Assembly: GCA_012840015.1 (NCBI GenBank)
Contig: DUMF01000002.1
Coordinates: 107,441 to 171,440, forward strand
DNA from: Bacillota bacterium
GTDB lineage: Bacteria; Bacillota; Sulfobacillia; DUMF01
Length of the DNA: 64,000 bases
Direction: 5' to 3'
In this document: positions 45,683 to 53,659 of the stretch, piece after piece
How positions within the stretch are numbered: position 1 is the first letter of the stretch
Layout: each line of letters starts with the position of its first letter
Translations under genes and position numbers: made by a program
Notes under the pieces: model-generated
What the model saw: the letters and a program-made list of their open reading frames with translations, nothing else
What the model was told of the DNA's origin: nothing
Database searches by the model: none

Positions 45683-46482
45683 AGATACTCTTCGTGGGGG
45701 ATATCGTAGGCAGGCCGGGACGCGCGTGCGCCAAGCAAGTTCTGAGTGAGATGCGCTCCAAGCACAACTATGATTTAACGATCGCCAACGCGGAAAATGC
45801 CGCCGGTGGAAATGGTCTGACTAGTCAGGTGTGCCGCGAGCTGTTTGATATGGGTCTAGACGTTCTAACGCTAGGTAACCATGCCTGGGATAAAAAAGAA
45901 ATATTCCAATTCATAGACAACGAACCAGGCCTGGTCAGACCGTTGAATTACCCTCCTGAGGTTCCAGGGCAGGGGATGGTCGTAGTGCATACGGCTAAAG
46001 CACCGGTGGCAGTTATCAACGCGTGTGGGCGTGTGTTCAATCCGACGCTGTTGGAATGCCCGTTTAGGGCGTTGGAAAGAGCCATTCATTCAGTTCGCAA
46101 GGAAACCAACCACATAATCGTGGATTTCCATGCAGAAGCCACGTCCGAGAAGGTGGCGATGGGCTGGTTCTTGGACGGCAAGGTGTCCGCCGTGCTCGGT
46201 ACACACACCCATGTTCAGACTGCGGACGATAGGATACTCCCGGGTGGTACGGCGTACATAACCGACGCCGGTATGACCGGACCAAGAGATTCTGTTATAG
46301 GAATATCTACGGATCTGGTATTGAAGCGATTCCTGAGCCAATTGCCTGTTCGGTTTGAGGTAGCCCGTGGTGCAACGCAATTCTGCGCTGTTGAGATCGA
46401 AATCGACGACGATACAGGGCATGCCGTTTCTATAAGGCGCATCTTTCGCGTACAAGAGTCTTTAATTACAAAAAAGTCTTGA
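45679..46482 (+). CDS. ymdB: YmdB-type metallophosphoesterase (TIGR00282)
   Basis: A calcineurin-fold phosphodiesterase of 267 residues. Metal motifs are FVGDIVGRPGR, the NAENAAGG loop, TLGNHAWDKKE, VDFHAEATSEK and LGTHTHVQTAD. B. subtilis YmdB hydrolyses cyclic nucleotides and affects biofilm and late-growth gene expression. The GTG start overlaps the upstream gene by 4 nt. spoVS follows about 100 nt later. Confidence 0.95.
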   Translation: MKILFVGDIVGRPGRACAKQVLSEMRSKHNYDLTIANAENAAGGNGLTSQVCRELFDMGLDVLTLGNHAWDKKEIFQFIDNEPGLVRPLNYPPEVPGQGMVVVHTAKAPVAVINACGRVFNPTLLECPFRALERAIHSVRKETNHIIVDFHAEATSEKVAMGWFLDGKVSAVLGTHTHVQTADDRILPGGTAYITDAGMTGPRDSVIGISTDLVLKRFLSQLPVRFEVARGATQFCAVEIEIDDDTGHAVSIRRIFRVQESLITKKS

Positions 46483-46508
46483 AAAAGATTTGAATTGCGT
46501 AGTAACAT
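46479..46508 (+). promoter_or_regulatory. Weak candidate promoter before spoVS
   Basis: TTGAAA (46479-46484), an 18-nt spacer and TAACAT (46503-46508). spoVS is under sigma-H in Bacillus, but no clear sigma-H element was recognised, so this is a low-confidence housekeeping-type match. Confidence 0.28.
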
Positions 46509-46587
46509 AGGACTGGTCTAAGCCATAAGCTCAAGTAAGGGTTAGCGGAGAAAATGCTGTTTGAGACGCTGGGAGGTATGTCAAACC

Positions 46588-46848
46588 GTGGAGGTACTCA
46601 AGGTTTCCTCGAAATCGAATCCCAACGCAGTGGCCGGAGCGCTTGCAGGAGTGATTCGCGAAAGGGGCCATGCGGAAATTCAGGCTATCGGTGCAGGAGC
46701 GATAAACCAAGCGGTTAAGGCCGTGGCAATAGCGAGGGGATTTGTGGCACCCAGTGGAGTCGACCTGGTCTGTGTTCCGGCGTTTACAGACGTTCAGATC
46801 GATGGCGAAGAGAGGACGGCTATCAAGCTGATAGTGGGACCCAGGTAA
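46588..46848 (+). CDS. spoVS: Stage V sporulation protein S
   Basis: SpoVS is a small Alba-like protein needed for spore-coat assembly and progress past the septation stages. The 86-residue sequence is close to invariant across the family: EVLKVSSKSNPNAVAGALAG, IQAIGAGAINQAVKAVAIAR, VAPSGVDLVCVPAF and DGEERTAIKLIV. GTG 46588 is chosen because GGGAGGT lies 10 nt upstream and because family proteins begin MEVLKVS; the longer frame from 46561 is rejected. Confidence 0.97.
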   Translation: MEVLKVSSKSNPNAVAGALAGVIRERGHAEIQAIGAGAINQAVKAVAIARGFVAPSGVDLVCVPAFTDVQIDGEERTAIKLIVGPR

Positions 46849-46863
46849 GAGATATGCATTAAG

Positions 46864-46897
46864 ACCCGCTTGACACAAGCGGGTTCTTGATTTTTGC
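46864..46897 (+). terminator. Rho-independent terminator after spoVS
   Basis: ACCCGCTT (46864-46871) and AAGCGGGT (46877-46884) form an 8-bp stem with a 5-nt loop, followed by TCTTGATTTTTG. It closes the rny-ymdB-spoVS set. Confidence 0.82.
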
Positions 46898-46927
46898 TTG
46901 ATTTTTCTTTGAAAACCTTCGAGTGAG

Positions 46928-47788
46928 GTGAATATCCTGCTAATTGACACTCACATTCACGTCATGCCTCCTGACATGCTCCGGCGTTTAGACCAGATTT
47001 GTGCACGCGAACCGTACTTTGCCGCGATGGCCAGTTCCCCAAAAGCCCGATTCGTATCTCACGAAGAAGTCTTGAATGCGATGCGCGCGTGCGAGGTGAC
47101 CAGAGCAGTTATCTTCGGCTACGCGATGGAAGACCAGGGACTATGCCGGGAAATTAACGATTACGTGTGCGAAGTTACGGCGGAGAGCGGGGGAGCTCTG
47201 ATTGGCTTTATGGTGTTAAATCCGGCCAAGAAAGACTTCGAAGCCGAGTTTGAAAACTGCATTGCACGTGGTCTACAGGGGGTAGGCGAGCTTTTCCCCG
47301 AGGGGCAAAAGTTCGATTTACTTGGTAAAGACATGTCTAAGTTGGCAGGGCTCTGCCGGGAGGCAAAGGTACCCCTGATGATCCACGTCAACGAACAGCT
47401 GGGACATAGTTATGCGGGGAAGACTTCTATAGGGCCGGTTCAGGCTTGGAAGTTCGCTAAGGAGCACCCGGGCTTGAACATTGTATACCCTCACCTGGGA
47501 GGGGGCTTGTTTTTCTACGAATTGATGCGGGAGGTCGCCCGCGATTTGAGAAGCGTGTGGTATGATACCGCTGCTGTACCGTTTCTGTATTCAGCGAGCG
47601 TATACAAGGTGGCAAAGGACGTGGGTGCGATAGAACGTCTCTTGCTTGGAACTGACTACCCGCTTCTTGGATATGAAAGATACTGGGCCCAACTGCGCCA
47701 ATCGGGGCTCCTTCCAGCGGATCAGGCTGCTCTCTGCGGGGAAAATGCCTTGCGCCTCCTGAGACGGGAGGGAGACGCGCCGTGGTAA
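46928..47788 (+). CDS. Amidohydrolase-2 family metal-dependent hydrolase
   Basis: A 286-residue TIM-barrel hydrolase of the ACMSD/amidohydrolase-2 group. DTHIHVMPP gives the first metal-binding His pair, MIHVNEQLGH and VYPHLGGG the middle His sites, and LLGTDYPLLGY the Asp. The substrate is unknown; the family contains decarboxylases and lactone or amide hydrolases. GTG 46928 lies directly behind GAGTGAG. It overlaps the PHP gene by 7 nt, so both hydrolases are made together. Confidence 0.85.
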   Translation: MNILLIDTHIHVMPPDMLRRLDQICAREPYFAAMASSPKARFVSHEEVLNAMRACEVTRAVIFGYAMEDQGLCREINDYVCEVTAESGGALIGFMVLNPAKKDFEAEFENCIARGLQGVGELFPEGQKFDLLGKDMSKLAGLCREAKVPLMIHVNEQLGHSYAGKTSIGPVQAWKFAKEHPGLNIVYPHLGGGLFFYELMREVARDLRSVWYDTAAVPFLYSASVYKVAKDVGAIERLLLGTDYPLLGYERYWAQLRQSGLLPADQAALCGENALRLLRREGDAPW

Positions 47789-48642
47789 CGGACTGGGCAG
47801 ATTTACACGTGCATACTACCGCTTCGGACGGGGTGTATTCTCCGGAAGAAGCGGTCGAGAAGGCTATTGAGAAAGGCCTGTCCGCGATCGCTATAGCCGA
47901 CCACGATAACGTTTCTGGGATACAACCTGCTATGCGAAAAGCCGCTGCGCTCCGCAGTATTGTTGTCGTACCGGCCGTCGAACTGAGCTGCGAATGGCAT
48001 TCGCTGGATATACATATCCTCGGTTATTTCATCGACGTGGGATCTCCTGGCATGGTAGACTTCTTCAACGCCCTGCTCAACGCGAGGTTACGAAGGCTGC
48101 GCAAAATGGTTTCACGCCTGGCTGCGCTGGGCGTACCCATTACGGAGCAAGAAGTACTCGCCCAAGCCGGAGCGGGTGCTGTGGGTAGGCCACACTTGGC
48201 ACGAATACTCGTTCAGAAAGGCTTTGCACAGACGGAAGGAGAGGCATTTTCGGTTTTCCTAGAACGTGGGCGGCCCGCGTACGTGGAGAGGTACAAGCTC
48301 ACTCCCGAAAACGCAATACGCAAGGTGTCGGAGTGGGGGGGAGTACCTTTCCTGGCACATCCGGGCCTCGGACCGGTGCCAGAGCCGTACATAAGGCAGC
48401 TCGTTCTTGCTGGCCTACGAGGCCTCGAGGTGAAGCATCCATCACACTCTTCGGACCAGGTAGCCTTCTACACTGAGTTGGCCCGTCAACTCGGCCTCCT
48501 TCTTTCCGGTGGCTCTGATACTCATGGCCCCGAGGGCGAATGGAGCAACGATGTGGGAGACGTTAAAGTGCCGATGGAGTGGGTGAGGTCAATCGAAGCT
48601 GCGCGCCGCTCACGGGGTGAAACCCGGGGCTCCCAGGACTGA
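47782..48642 (+). CDS. PHP-domain phosphoesterase
   Basis: A TrpH/YciV-type PHP protein of 286 residues. Metal sites are DLHVHTTASDG, IADHDN, VVPAVELSCEW, the LAHPGLG strand and SGGSDTHGP. Relatives are 5'-3' RNA/nucleotide phosphatases (RNase AM, 3',5'-nucleoside bisphosphate phosphatase). It also has the insertion domain with the VGRPHLARILV helix. Its 3' end overlaps the convergent SpoIIP-like gene by 33 nt. Confidence 0.92.
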   Translation: MVTDWADLHVHTTASDGVYSPEEAVEKAIEKGLSAIAIADHDNVSGIQPAMRKAAALRSIVVVPAVELSCEWHSLDIHILGYFIDVGSPGMVDFFNALLNARLRRLRKMVSRLAALGVPITEQEVLAQAGAGAVGRPHLARILVQKGFAQTEGEAFSVFLERGRPAYVERYKLTPENAIRKVSEWGGVPFLAHPGLGPVPEPYIRQLVLAGLRGLEVKHPSHSSDQVAFYTELARQLGLLLSGGSDTHGPEGEWSNDVGDVKVPMEWVRSIEAARRSRGETRGSQD

Positions 48643-49521
48643 CGCCATTACTCTGGCCATAAAACCCACTGCTCTCTCAGCATGTTCCCTTGGGAGGGTG
48701 TCCGTCCCGACTTCTAAAAGGATCGCGCCTGGATCCAGATCCTGGTTATAGTCACCTGCAGCGAGGAAGATTCCCCGGATCAAGCCCGGGTACATCCGAT
48801 CCGCTTCCTCTTTGAGCCTTGTAGCGAATAGCAAATTGGCGTTGTTGAGAGGATTTTCCCTTCCCACGACGATCATGATTTGCTGCACTTCCACGCCGCG
48901 AACCACGGCGTAATAGGCTTCAGCAGGTGCGGCGTCTCTATGCACGTCTATAATGGCGTACGGCTTAAGGGAAGCGAGTGCCGAAGCCGTCCTTCGCGAT
49001 CGCGAGTAGGCCAAAGCATCGTGCGGGTCATGAGGAGTCGGGTCGTGCCTAACCAGGAACCCCACAGAAGAAAGGGCATTTGCAAAGGAAGATGCCACCT
49101 TAATAATGCCACCGGCACCCGGAATGGCGGATGCACCGTCGCTTGGCACGTATGATTCGTCAGAATGGGTGCTGTAGAGACAAATCAGTTTAGAAGACGC
49201 CCCTAGCGGCAAGGCCCTGGCTGCACCCGCGTGCGCGATGTTCCGCGAAGTTACCTGTCCCTGAGATCTGAGGTATGCCTTTTGTCCTTCTATCCTGGAA
49301 ACTATGCCGCGATATCCCCCGTCACCTATCAGAACATCGCCCTTAGAAACCTTCAGACAGGTAGCCCACAGAAGTTGTCCTTGCTCATCGAGAAGGAATG
49401 TTGGTTTTGGGGATTCAGACAACCACGAACCGGCGACCAGGGTGCCACGTATTGCCAGCTCTCTGAGGCCAATACCCAAGAGTGCCACAACGCAAATGCT
49501 TACCAGAAGTCTTCGGCGCAG
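48610..49521 (-). CDS. Second SpoIIP-type peptidoglycan hydrolase
   Basis: The SpoIIP core is clear: YSTHSDESYVPSDG, SRSRRTASAL, IDVHRDAAP, PGLIRGIFL and ILLEVGTD. It is shorter than the copy at 8.1 kb and has no C-terminal membrane helix. No ATG/GTG/TTG start fits well: GTG 49488 has no ribosome site and cuts into the hydrophobic N-terminus. CTG 49521 has AGAGGAG about 11 nt upstream and gives LRRRLLVSICVVALLG, a normal signal anchor, so I prefer it as a rare CTG start. The protein may act in engulfment, germination or vegetative wall turnover. Confidence 0.85.
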   Translation of the reverse strand: MRRRLLVSICVVALLGIGLRELAIRGTLVAGSWLSESPKPTFLLDEQGQLLWATCLKVSKGDVLIGDGGYRGIVSRIEGQKAYLRSQGQVTSRNIAHAGAARALPLGASSKLICLYSTHSDESYVPSDGASAIPGAGGIIKVASSFANALSSVGFLVRHDPTPHDPHDALAYSRSRRTASALASLKPYAIIDVHRDAAPAEAYYAVVRGVEVQQIMIVVGRENPLNNANLLFATRLKEEADRMYPGLIRGIFLAAGDYNQDLDPGAILLEVGTDTLPREHAERAVGFMARVMASVLGAPGFTP

Positions 49522-49612
49522 GGGAAATCACTCTCCTCTGGGTAATGTGTGCAGGTTTAAAGGGTTTAATGTGGAATTAATCACTGAGGAAAGGGGGTAA
49601 CCCGGTAACCAG

Positions 49613-50086
49613 ATGGATTCTGAGCCCAAAAAGTACATCGAACCGGATATCGTTTGTAGTCAGCTAGGTATCTCGCCGCACGCGTTTCGCCAGCTCATGA
49701 GAGACTTCGGAGCGAAGATCATGAACCCTGAAGATGAGGCGCGCGGCCCTGGCCTCGATTTAGCTCCCGATGAGGTAGAGCGGCTGCGGACTGTAATGGA
49801 ATTAAGGAAGCAGGGGGTTAGCGACAGCGAGATAATCCGACGGTTGGAGCATCCCGACGAATCTTCAAAATCGAGTTATTCGGATATCCTTGTGCTGAAA
49901 CTCGAAGAAATAAAACGCCACCTGAAGGAAAGCGATGAAAAGAGGACCGAGGAGCGAGATAGGCTTCTCACCGCTCTAGTTAGGACTAACCAAGAACTAC
50001 AGCAGCTCAGGTACCAGCTGATGAAGCCCCTTTCGCGCAAGGCGCGCCGCAAGAAGTCATTCTTCGCTAGGCTCTTCGGAGCATGA
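49613..50086 (+). CDS. MerR-like helix-turn-helix protein with coiled coil and basic tail
   Basis: A 157-residue protein in three parts: a MerR/RacA-like winged HTH (YIEPDIVCSQLGISPHAFRQ, then ELRKQGVSDSEIIRRL), a coiled coil (about residues 95-140, KLEEIKRHLKESDEKRTEE) and a basic, aromatic tail (RKARRKKSFFARLFGA) that could lie on a membrane. The layout resembles RacA, which ties the chromosome origin to the pole at sporulation, and DUF3967-type regulators. Similarity to RacA is architectural only. It is divergent from the SpoIIP-like gene and convergent with the TtcA-like gene (30-nt overlap). Confidence 0.75.
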   Translation: MDSEPKKYIEPDIVCSQLGISPHAFRQLMRDFGAKIMNPEDEARGPGLDLAPDEVERLRTVMELRKQGVSDSEIIRRLEHPDESSKSSYSDILVLKLEEIKRHLKESDEKRTEERDRLLTALVRTNQELQQLRYQLMKPLSRKARRKKSFFARLFGA

Positions 50087-50794
50087 GGTTTGAAGCCTCC
50101 AGAACTTCACCATAGCTTTCTTCAGAGTTTGGTCGGTCTCCTTGTCCGAGCGCAACGGCGAGATCGCGCGTTTGACTGCTGCTCTGGCGGTCCTTCCCGC
50201 TGCAGGGCAGAGCGTTGGGATCACGGGTAGAGGAATAATCCTAGCAAGTTGCTGTGTAAGATGCTCGGGTACGTATACCATCGGGCGGATAACATGGAGG
50301 CCTGTACGCGTCAGGTACGTCACAGGGGCGAAAGCCGCCATTCGCCCCTCGTAGAACATCGACATTAAGAGCGTCTCTACGGCGTCATCCAAGTGATGGG
50401 CCAACGCCACTTTGTTGGCCCCAAGTGACTTTGCCGCGTTGTTGAGCGCACCACGCCTCAATAAGGCGCACAACGAGCAGGGGTTACTTTCTTTGCGCAA
50501 GCAGAAAACGACCGGACCGATCAGAGTAGGTACCACCTGATAGTCTATACCCAGTCCCTGGCAGAACTCCTTGACCTTTGAAAAGTCCTGGCCCCAGCCT
50601 GAATCCACGGTTATTGCAGATATTCGGAATTTTTGAGGCGAAACATCCCTGAAATGCGCGAGGGCGTAGACTAGAGCCAGGCTGTCTTTTCCCCCAGAAA
50701 CGCCGACAGCCACGTGGTCACCAGATGATATCATCCGGTAATCCCACATGGCCTGTCCGACTCGCCTATAGAATAGCTTGACGGGATACTTCAT
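50057..50794 (-). CDS. TtcA-like PP-loop tRNA thiolation protein
   Basis: An ATP pyrophosphatase of the TtcA/TtuA superfamily. The PP-loop is GVSGGKDSLAL; NPCSLCALLRRG gives the C-x2-C pair; HHLDDAVETLL is the family's second motif. TtcA makes 2-thiocytidine in tRNA with an iron-sulfur cluster; a third Cys for the cluster is in PTLCPAAGRT. Length 245 is slightly short. It could instead thiolate another tRNA base. ATG start at 50794. Confidence 0.86.
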   Translation of the reverse strand: MKYPVKLFYRRVGQAMWDYRMISSGDHVAVGVSGGKDSLALVYALAHFRDVSPQKFRISAITVDSGWGQDFSKVKEFCQGLGIDYQVVPTLIGPVVFCLRKESNPCSLCALLRRGALNNAAKSLGANKVALAHHLDDAVETLLMSMFYEGRMAAFAPVTYLTRTGLHVIRPMVYVPEHLTQQLARIIPLPVIPTLCPAAGRTARAAVKRAISPLRSDKETDQTLKKAMVKFWRLQTSCSEEPSEE

Positions 50795-50818
50795 AACACC
50801 ATTATACTCGCGCTGTAC

Positions 50819-51457
50819 CTATCCCAGGAAAACGTGGCCTCCTATGGACGCAAGCAGGCGTTTGGCAGCGAGGAACCAACTGTACGCCTTGGATGGGTTG
50901 TAGAAATATAAGGCACCGCCAGTGGGATCCCACCCGTTAATCGCGTCGAGAGCTGCCCGCCTGGCATCAGCGGTAGCTGGCCTCCAGATGGTTCCGTTGG
51001 CTACCGGTTCAAACTGGTCGGGTTCGAAAATCACATCGGCCAAAGTTTTGGGAAAGAGCGGACTCCTCAGACGGTTCAGCACCACTGCCCCTACTGCTAC
51101 TTTCCCTACGTATGGTTCGCCCTCCGCCTCAGCCCTTATTAGCCTTGCCAGTAAATCGATCTCCTCTGCGCTGAAGCTCCAGTTAGACGGAACAGACCGC
51201 CCATTGGGTGGTTGAAACTCATTGGGAATTACGAGGCAATCGCCGGGCCAGAGGATCGAGGACTTAAGGCCGTTAGCTGCTATAATTGATTCCACCGTTA
51301 CGCCATACTGCATGGCGATCTTCCAAAGAGTGTCGCCAGGCGCCACTGTATGAAGTCTCTCTCCCGCGAGAGCTACGCCCGGAAGTAACGCCAGGCACAG
51401 AATAACTGTTGCCGCTAGTGTTAGTGAAAAAAACACTCCTTTCCTGTACAAACGCAC
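50819..51457 (-). CDS. sleB: LysM-containing spore cortex hydrolase, SleB type
   Basis: A signal peptide (cleaved near ALA, about residue 31), one LysM repeat (HTVAPGDTLWKIAMQYGVTV) and a Hydrolase_2 domain with the catalytic Glu in LIRAEAEGEP, then FEPDQFEPV and the GGALYFYNP strand. SleB is a germination-specific lytic transglycosylase that degrades spore cortex; a LysM version also resembles CwlJ/YkvT. GTG 51457 follows an AGAAGGGGG box. Divergent from the L,D-transpeptidase gene. Confidence 0.9.
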   Translation of the reverse strand: MRLYRKGVFFSLTLAATVILCLALLPGVALAGERLHTVAPGDTLWKIAMQYGVTVESIIAANGLKSSILWPGDCLVIPNEFQPPNGRSVPSNWSFSAEEIDLLARLIRAEAEGEPYVGKVAVGAVVLNRLRSPLFPKTLADVIFEPDQFEPVANGTIWRPATADARRAALDAINGWDPTGGALYFYNPSKAYSWFLAAKRLLASIGGHVFLG

Positions 51458-51504
51458 TACCCCCTTCTCTCGCCTACGAGGTTAGCTGACGGGTTCGGTG
51501 AAAA

Positions 51505-51536
51505 GGTGAGCCCTACCGCCCTAAAGCGGATTCACC
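51505..51536. repeat. Nested inverted repeat in the sleB-Ldt spacer
   Basis: GGTGA (51505-51509) pairs with TCACC (51532-51536) and inside it CCGC (51516-51519) pairs with GCGG (51526-51529). It lies in the 198-bp divergent region together with the hairpin at 51554. The GCGGATTC at its right arm recurs at 51568. Confidence 0.4.
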
Positions 51537-51553
51537 CCAATAAGATCCCCCGT

Positions 51554-51572
51554 TCCGCCACGTTTTGGCGGA
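51554..51572. repeat. Inverted repeat in the sleB-Ldt spacer
   Basis: TCCGCCA (51554-51560) and TGGCGGA (51566-51572) are perfect complements around CGTTT. It lies about 84 nt before the L,D-transpeptidase start; an operator for one or both divergent wall-enzyme genes is possible. Confidence 0.42.
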
Positions 51573-51655
51573 TTCGGCGCCACCATTTTAACCCAGAAAA
51601 GGGCAAGATGCATTCTGCAATTGCTGGAAAAATATAATTTGCGAAGGGGAGTAGC

Positions 51656-52336
51656 ATGAAAACGAAGGTTTTTGCTCTTGTCGGCCTCGCAGTCTTAGCT
51701 GTTTTAGGTGGCTTCATTCGGTCCAGCCAGCACCACGAGATGCCTCCGCCTTTGCCTCCGGGCTCCCAAAGGGAAGTCCGGATTATCGTAGACGTTTCCA
51801 AGCTCGTACTCACCTTACAGATTGACCAAATGACGTACAAGAAGTACCCCATAGCCATCGGCAAATGGCACACCCCTACCCCTATCGGAGATTTCCGTAT
51901 CGCCGAAAAACTTTATGACCCTGGAGGGCCGTTCGGCTCGAGGTGGCTTGGCCTGAACGTACCCTGGGGCTCATACGGGATACATGGCACCAACCAGCCT
52001 TGGAGCATAGGTTGGGCTGCCAGCGCGGGGTGCATCAGAATGTTCAATTCGGATGTAGCTGACTTGTTCGATCTGGTTCCGGTGGGTACGTCGGTAAGTA
52101 TCGTGGGATATGTGCCTCAGGCAGCAGTAGAGAGAGACCTCAAGCCAGGGCATACAGGTATCGATGTCCAGTATGTACAGTTCAGGATGAAGCAATTGGG
52201 TTTTGATCCTGGTCCATCGGATGGTTACTTCGGGAAACGGATGAATGCAGCAGTCAAGAACATGCAGTGCTTTTACGGGCTCAGCGCGACCGGAATGATC
52301 TCCGTAGATGAACTTTGCATCCTCGGCCTGAGGTGA
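51656..52336 (+). CDS. L,D-transpeptidase (YkuD) with peptidoglycan-binding domain
   Basis: A 226-residue exported enzyme: N-terminal signal anchor, YkuD catalytic domain, then a C-terminal PG_binding_1 repeat (MKQLGFDPGPSDGYFGK). The YkuD motif is intact: GIHGTNQPWSIGWAASAGCIRM in two parts, with the conserved His and the nucleophile Cys in SAGCIRM. It forms 3-3 crosslinks or anchors proteins in the wall. ATG 51656 after GAAGGGGAG. The solute-binding gene begins 6 nt after its stop. Confidence 0.94.
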   Translation: MKTKVFALVGLAVLAVLGGFIRSSQHHEMPPPLPPGSQREVRIIVDVSKLVLTLQIDQMTYKKYPIAIGKWHTPTPIGDFRIAEKLYDPGGPFGSRWLGLNVPWGSYGIHGTNQPWSIGWAASAGCIRMFNSDVADLFDLVPVGTSVSIVGYVPQAAVERDLKPGHTGIDVQYVQFRMKQLGFDPGPSDGYFGKRMNAAVKNMQCFYGLSATGMISVDELCILGLR

Positions 52337-52342
52337 AAAAAT

Positions 52343-53656
52343 GTGGGAAGGAAGATTAAACTTGCCGTTATGGCTGCCCTGATAGTGACATCGCTGGCCA
52401 TTGCGGCCTTTTTTTGGTTGACCATGCCCCCATCTGAGTATAACCCAAGGAACATTTATTATCGGCTGAAAGGTTATACCGTGAACCCATGGATCCCCAT
52501 ACCGCGTGATAGAAAATACGAATTAAGCATTTGGGACGTTGACTGGCCGATCAAGTGGCAAGGTCGCTACGACTACGAGGAGTTCCTCGAGAATTTCATT
52601 GAAAGATTCAAGCTGCGCTACCCGGAAATCAACATTGAAGTCAAGAGCAATCTCTTCCCACTCGACCAATACACGAAGACCGTGGAGGAAGCTCACGGGC
52701 GGGGGGAGCTTCCCACTGTGCTTGCCGGACCATGGGTGGACTCATTATTGAATGCAGGATGCCTGGTACCGCTCGACCCGTTTCTTTCTAGAATTGATCG
52801 GTCTCTTCTGAACGAGGCTGCCAAAGCGGCAGTCTCCAAAGAAGAGCAGCTTTGTGCCTTGCCATGCTGGCTAGACATTCGTTGTGCGGTGGCAAATCCA
52901 GCCCTTTTGTCCCAACGTGGGTTGGACGTGGATACAGTGGCCTTTCATGGATGGACCCCGAAAGAGTTTAAGTACATAGCCGACCTGGCCGTGCTGGATA
53001 AGGGCAATGTAGAGAGCGTGGTAGACCTTGCCTGGACTTCGATGCAAGGTGCCGAAGAGCTCACAGCAAACTTAGAATTGGTCGAAACCTTGTCAAAAAA
53101 TCGTTTCAAGGGATTCCTGGACCCGTTCTGGCAGGGAGAGGCCGCCGTTATTCTGCCCGTGGGCAGAGGCTTTTTACGCCATGCAATCGAGCGTTCGGGA
53201 ATCATGGAAGCCAAAGAGGTAAGCGGAGTGGAGTACCGTCTCGTGCCACTACCTGCACCTACTGCCGGTTCTCCTGTCTACCCGGCGCGCTTAGACGCGG
53301 TTTGCGTTCCCGGCTTAATCGATGGAGGTGATCTGCCGCTGCTTAGATTGGCGTGCGAGCTCGCAGTGGAATTAGCGCGGGCGCGATCGTGGATAGCTTC
53401 GGAATTGAAAGGAGTTCCAGCGAGCATCGCCGACGTTCCCGGTTGGCGGCTGAGAAGCGGAATCGACGAGGTTAACTGCCAATTCTTATTGAGGAGCCTG
53501 GAAAATCTACGAATCGAGGCCACCACACCATCCACCCTACCTGTACAGAAGAGGCTGCTGGATGCACTCCGCGGTGAGCTTGGTCTCAGTTTACTGCAAG
53601 GCGGGATCACTGCAGCCCAGTGCGTTGAGACCCTGAAGAGTGCGTGGTATCCTTAA
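52343..53656 (+). CDS. Membrane-anchored extracellular solute-binding protein, orphan
   Basis: A 437-residue protein of the bacterial family-1 solute-binding type: an N-terminal membrane helix (about 7-27), then YELSIWDVDWP, the FIERFKLRYPEINIEV segment, LPTVLAGPWVDSLL and LCALPCWLDIRCAVANPALL, which are the ordinary SBP landmarks. There is no lipobox Cys near the N-terminus, so it is probably held by the helix. No permease or ATPase gene is near it. It lies between an L,D-transpeptidase and miaB. Three Cys cluster near residues 171-182. GTG start; the ligand is unknown, and a sensor role is possible. Confidence 0.78.
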   Translation: MGRKIKLAVMAALIVTSLAIAAFFWLTMPPSEYNPRNIYYRLKGYTVNPWIPIPRDRKYELSIWDVDWPIKWQGRYDYEEFLENFIERFKLRYPEINIEVKSNLFPLDQYTKTVEEAHGRGELPTVLAGPWVDSLLNAGCLVPLDPFLSRIDRSLLNEAAKAAVSKEEQLCALPCWLDIRCAVANPALLSQRGLDVDTVAFHGWTPKEFKYIADLAVLDKGNVESVVDLAWTSMQGAEELTANLELVETLSKNRFKGFLDPFWQGEAAVILPVGRGFLRHAIERSGIMEAKEVSGVEYRLVPLPAPTAGSPVYPARLDAVCVPGLIDGGDLPLLRLACELAVELARARSWIASELKGVPASIADVPGWRLRSGIDEVNCQFLLRSLENLRIEATTPSTLPVQKRLLDALRGELGLSLLQGGITAAQCVETLKSAWYP

Positions 53657-53659
53657 GAC

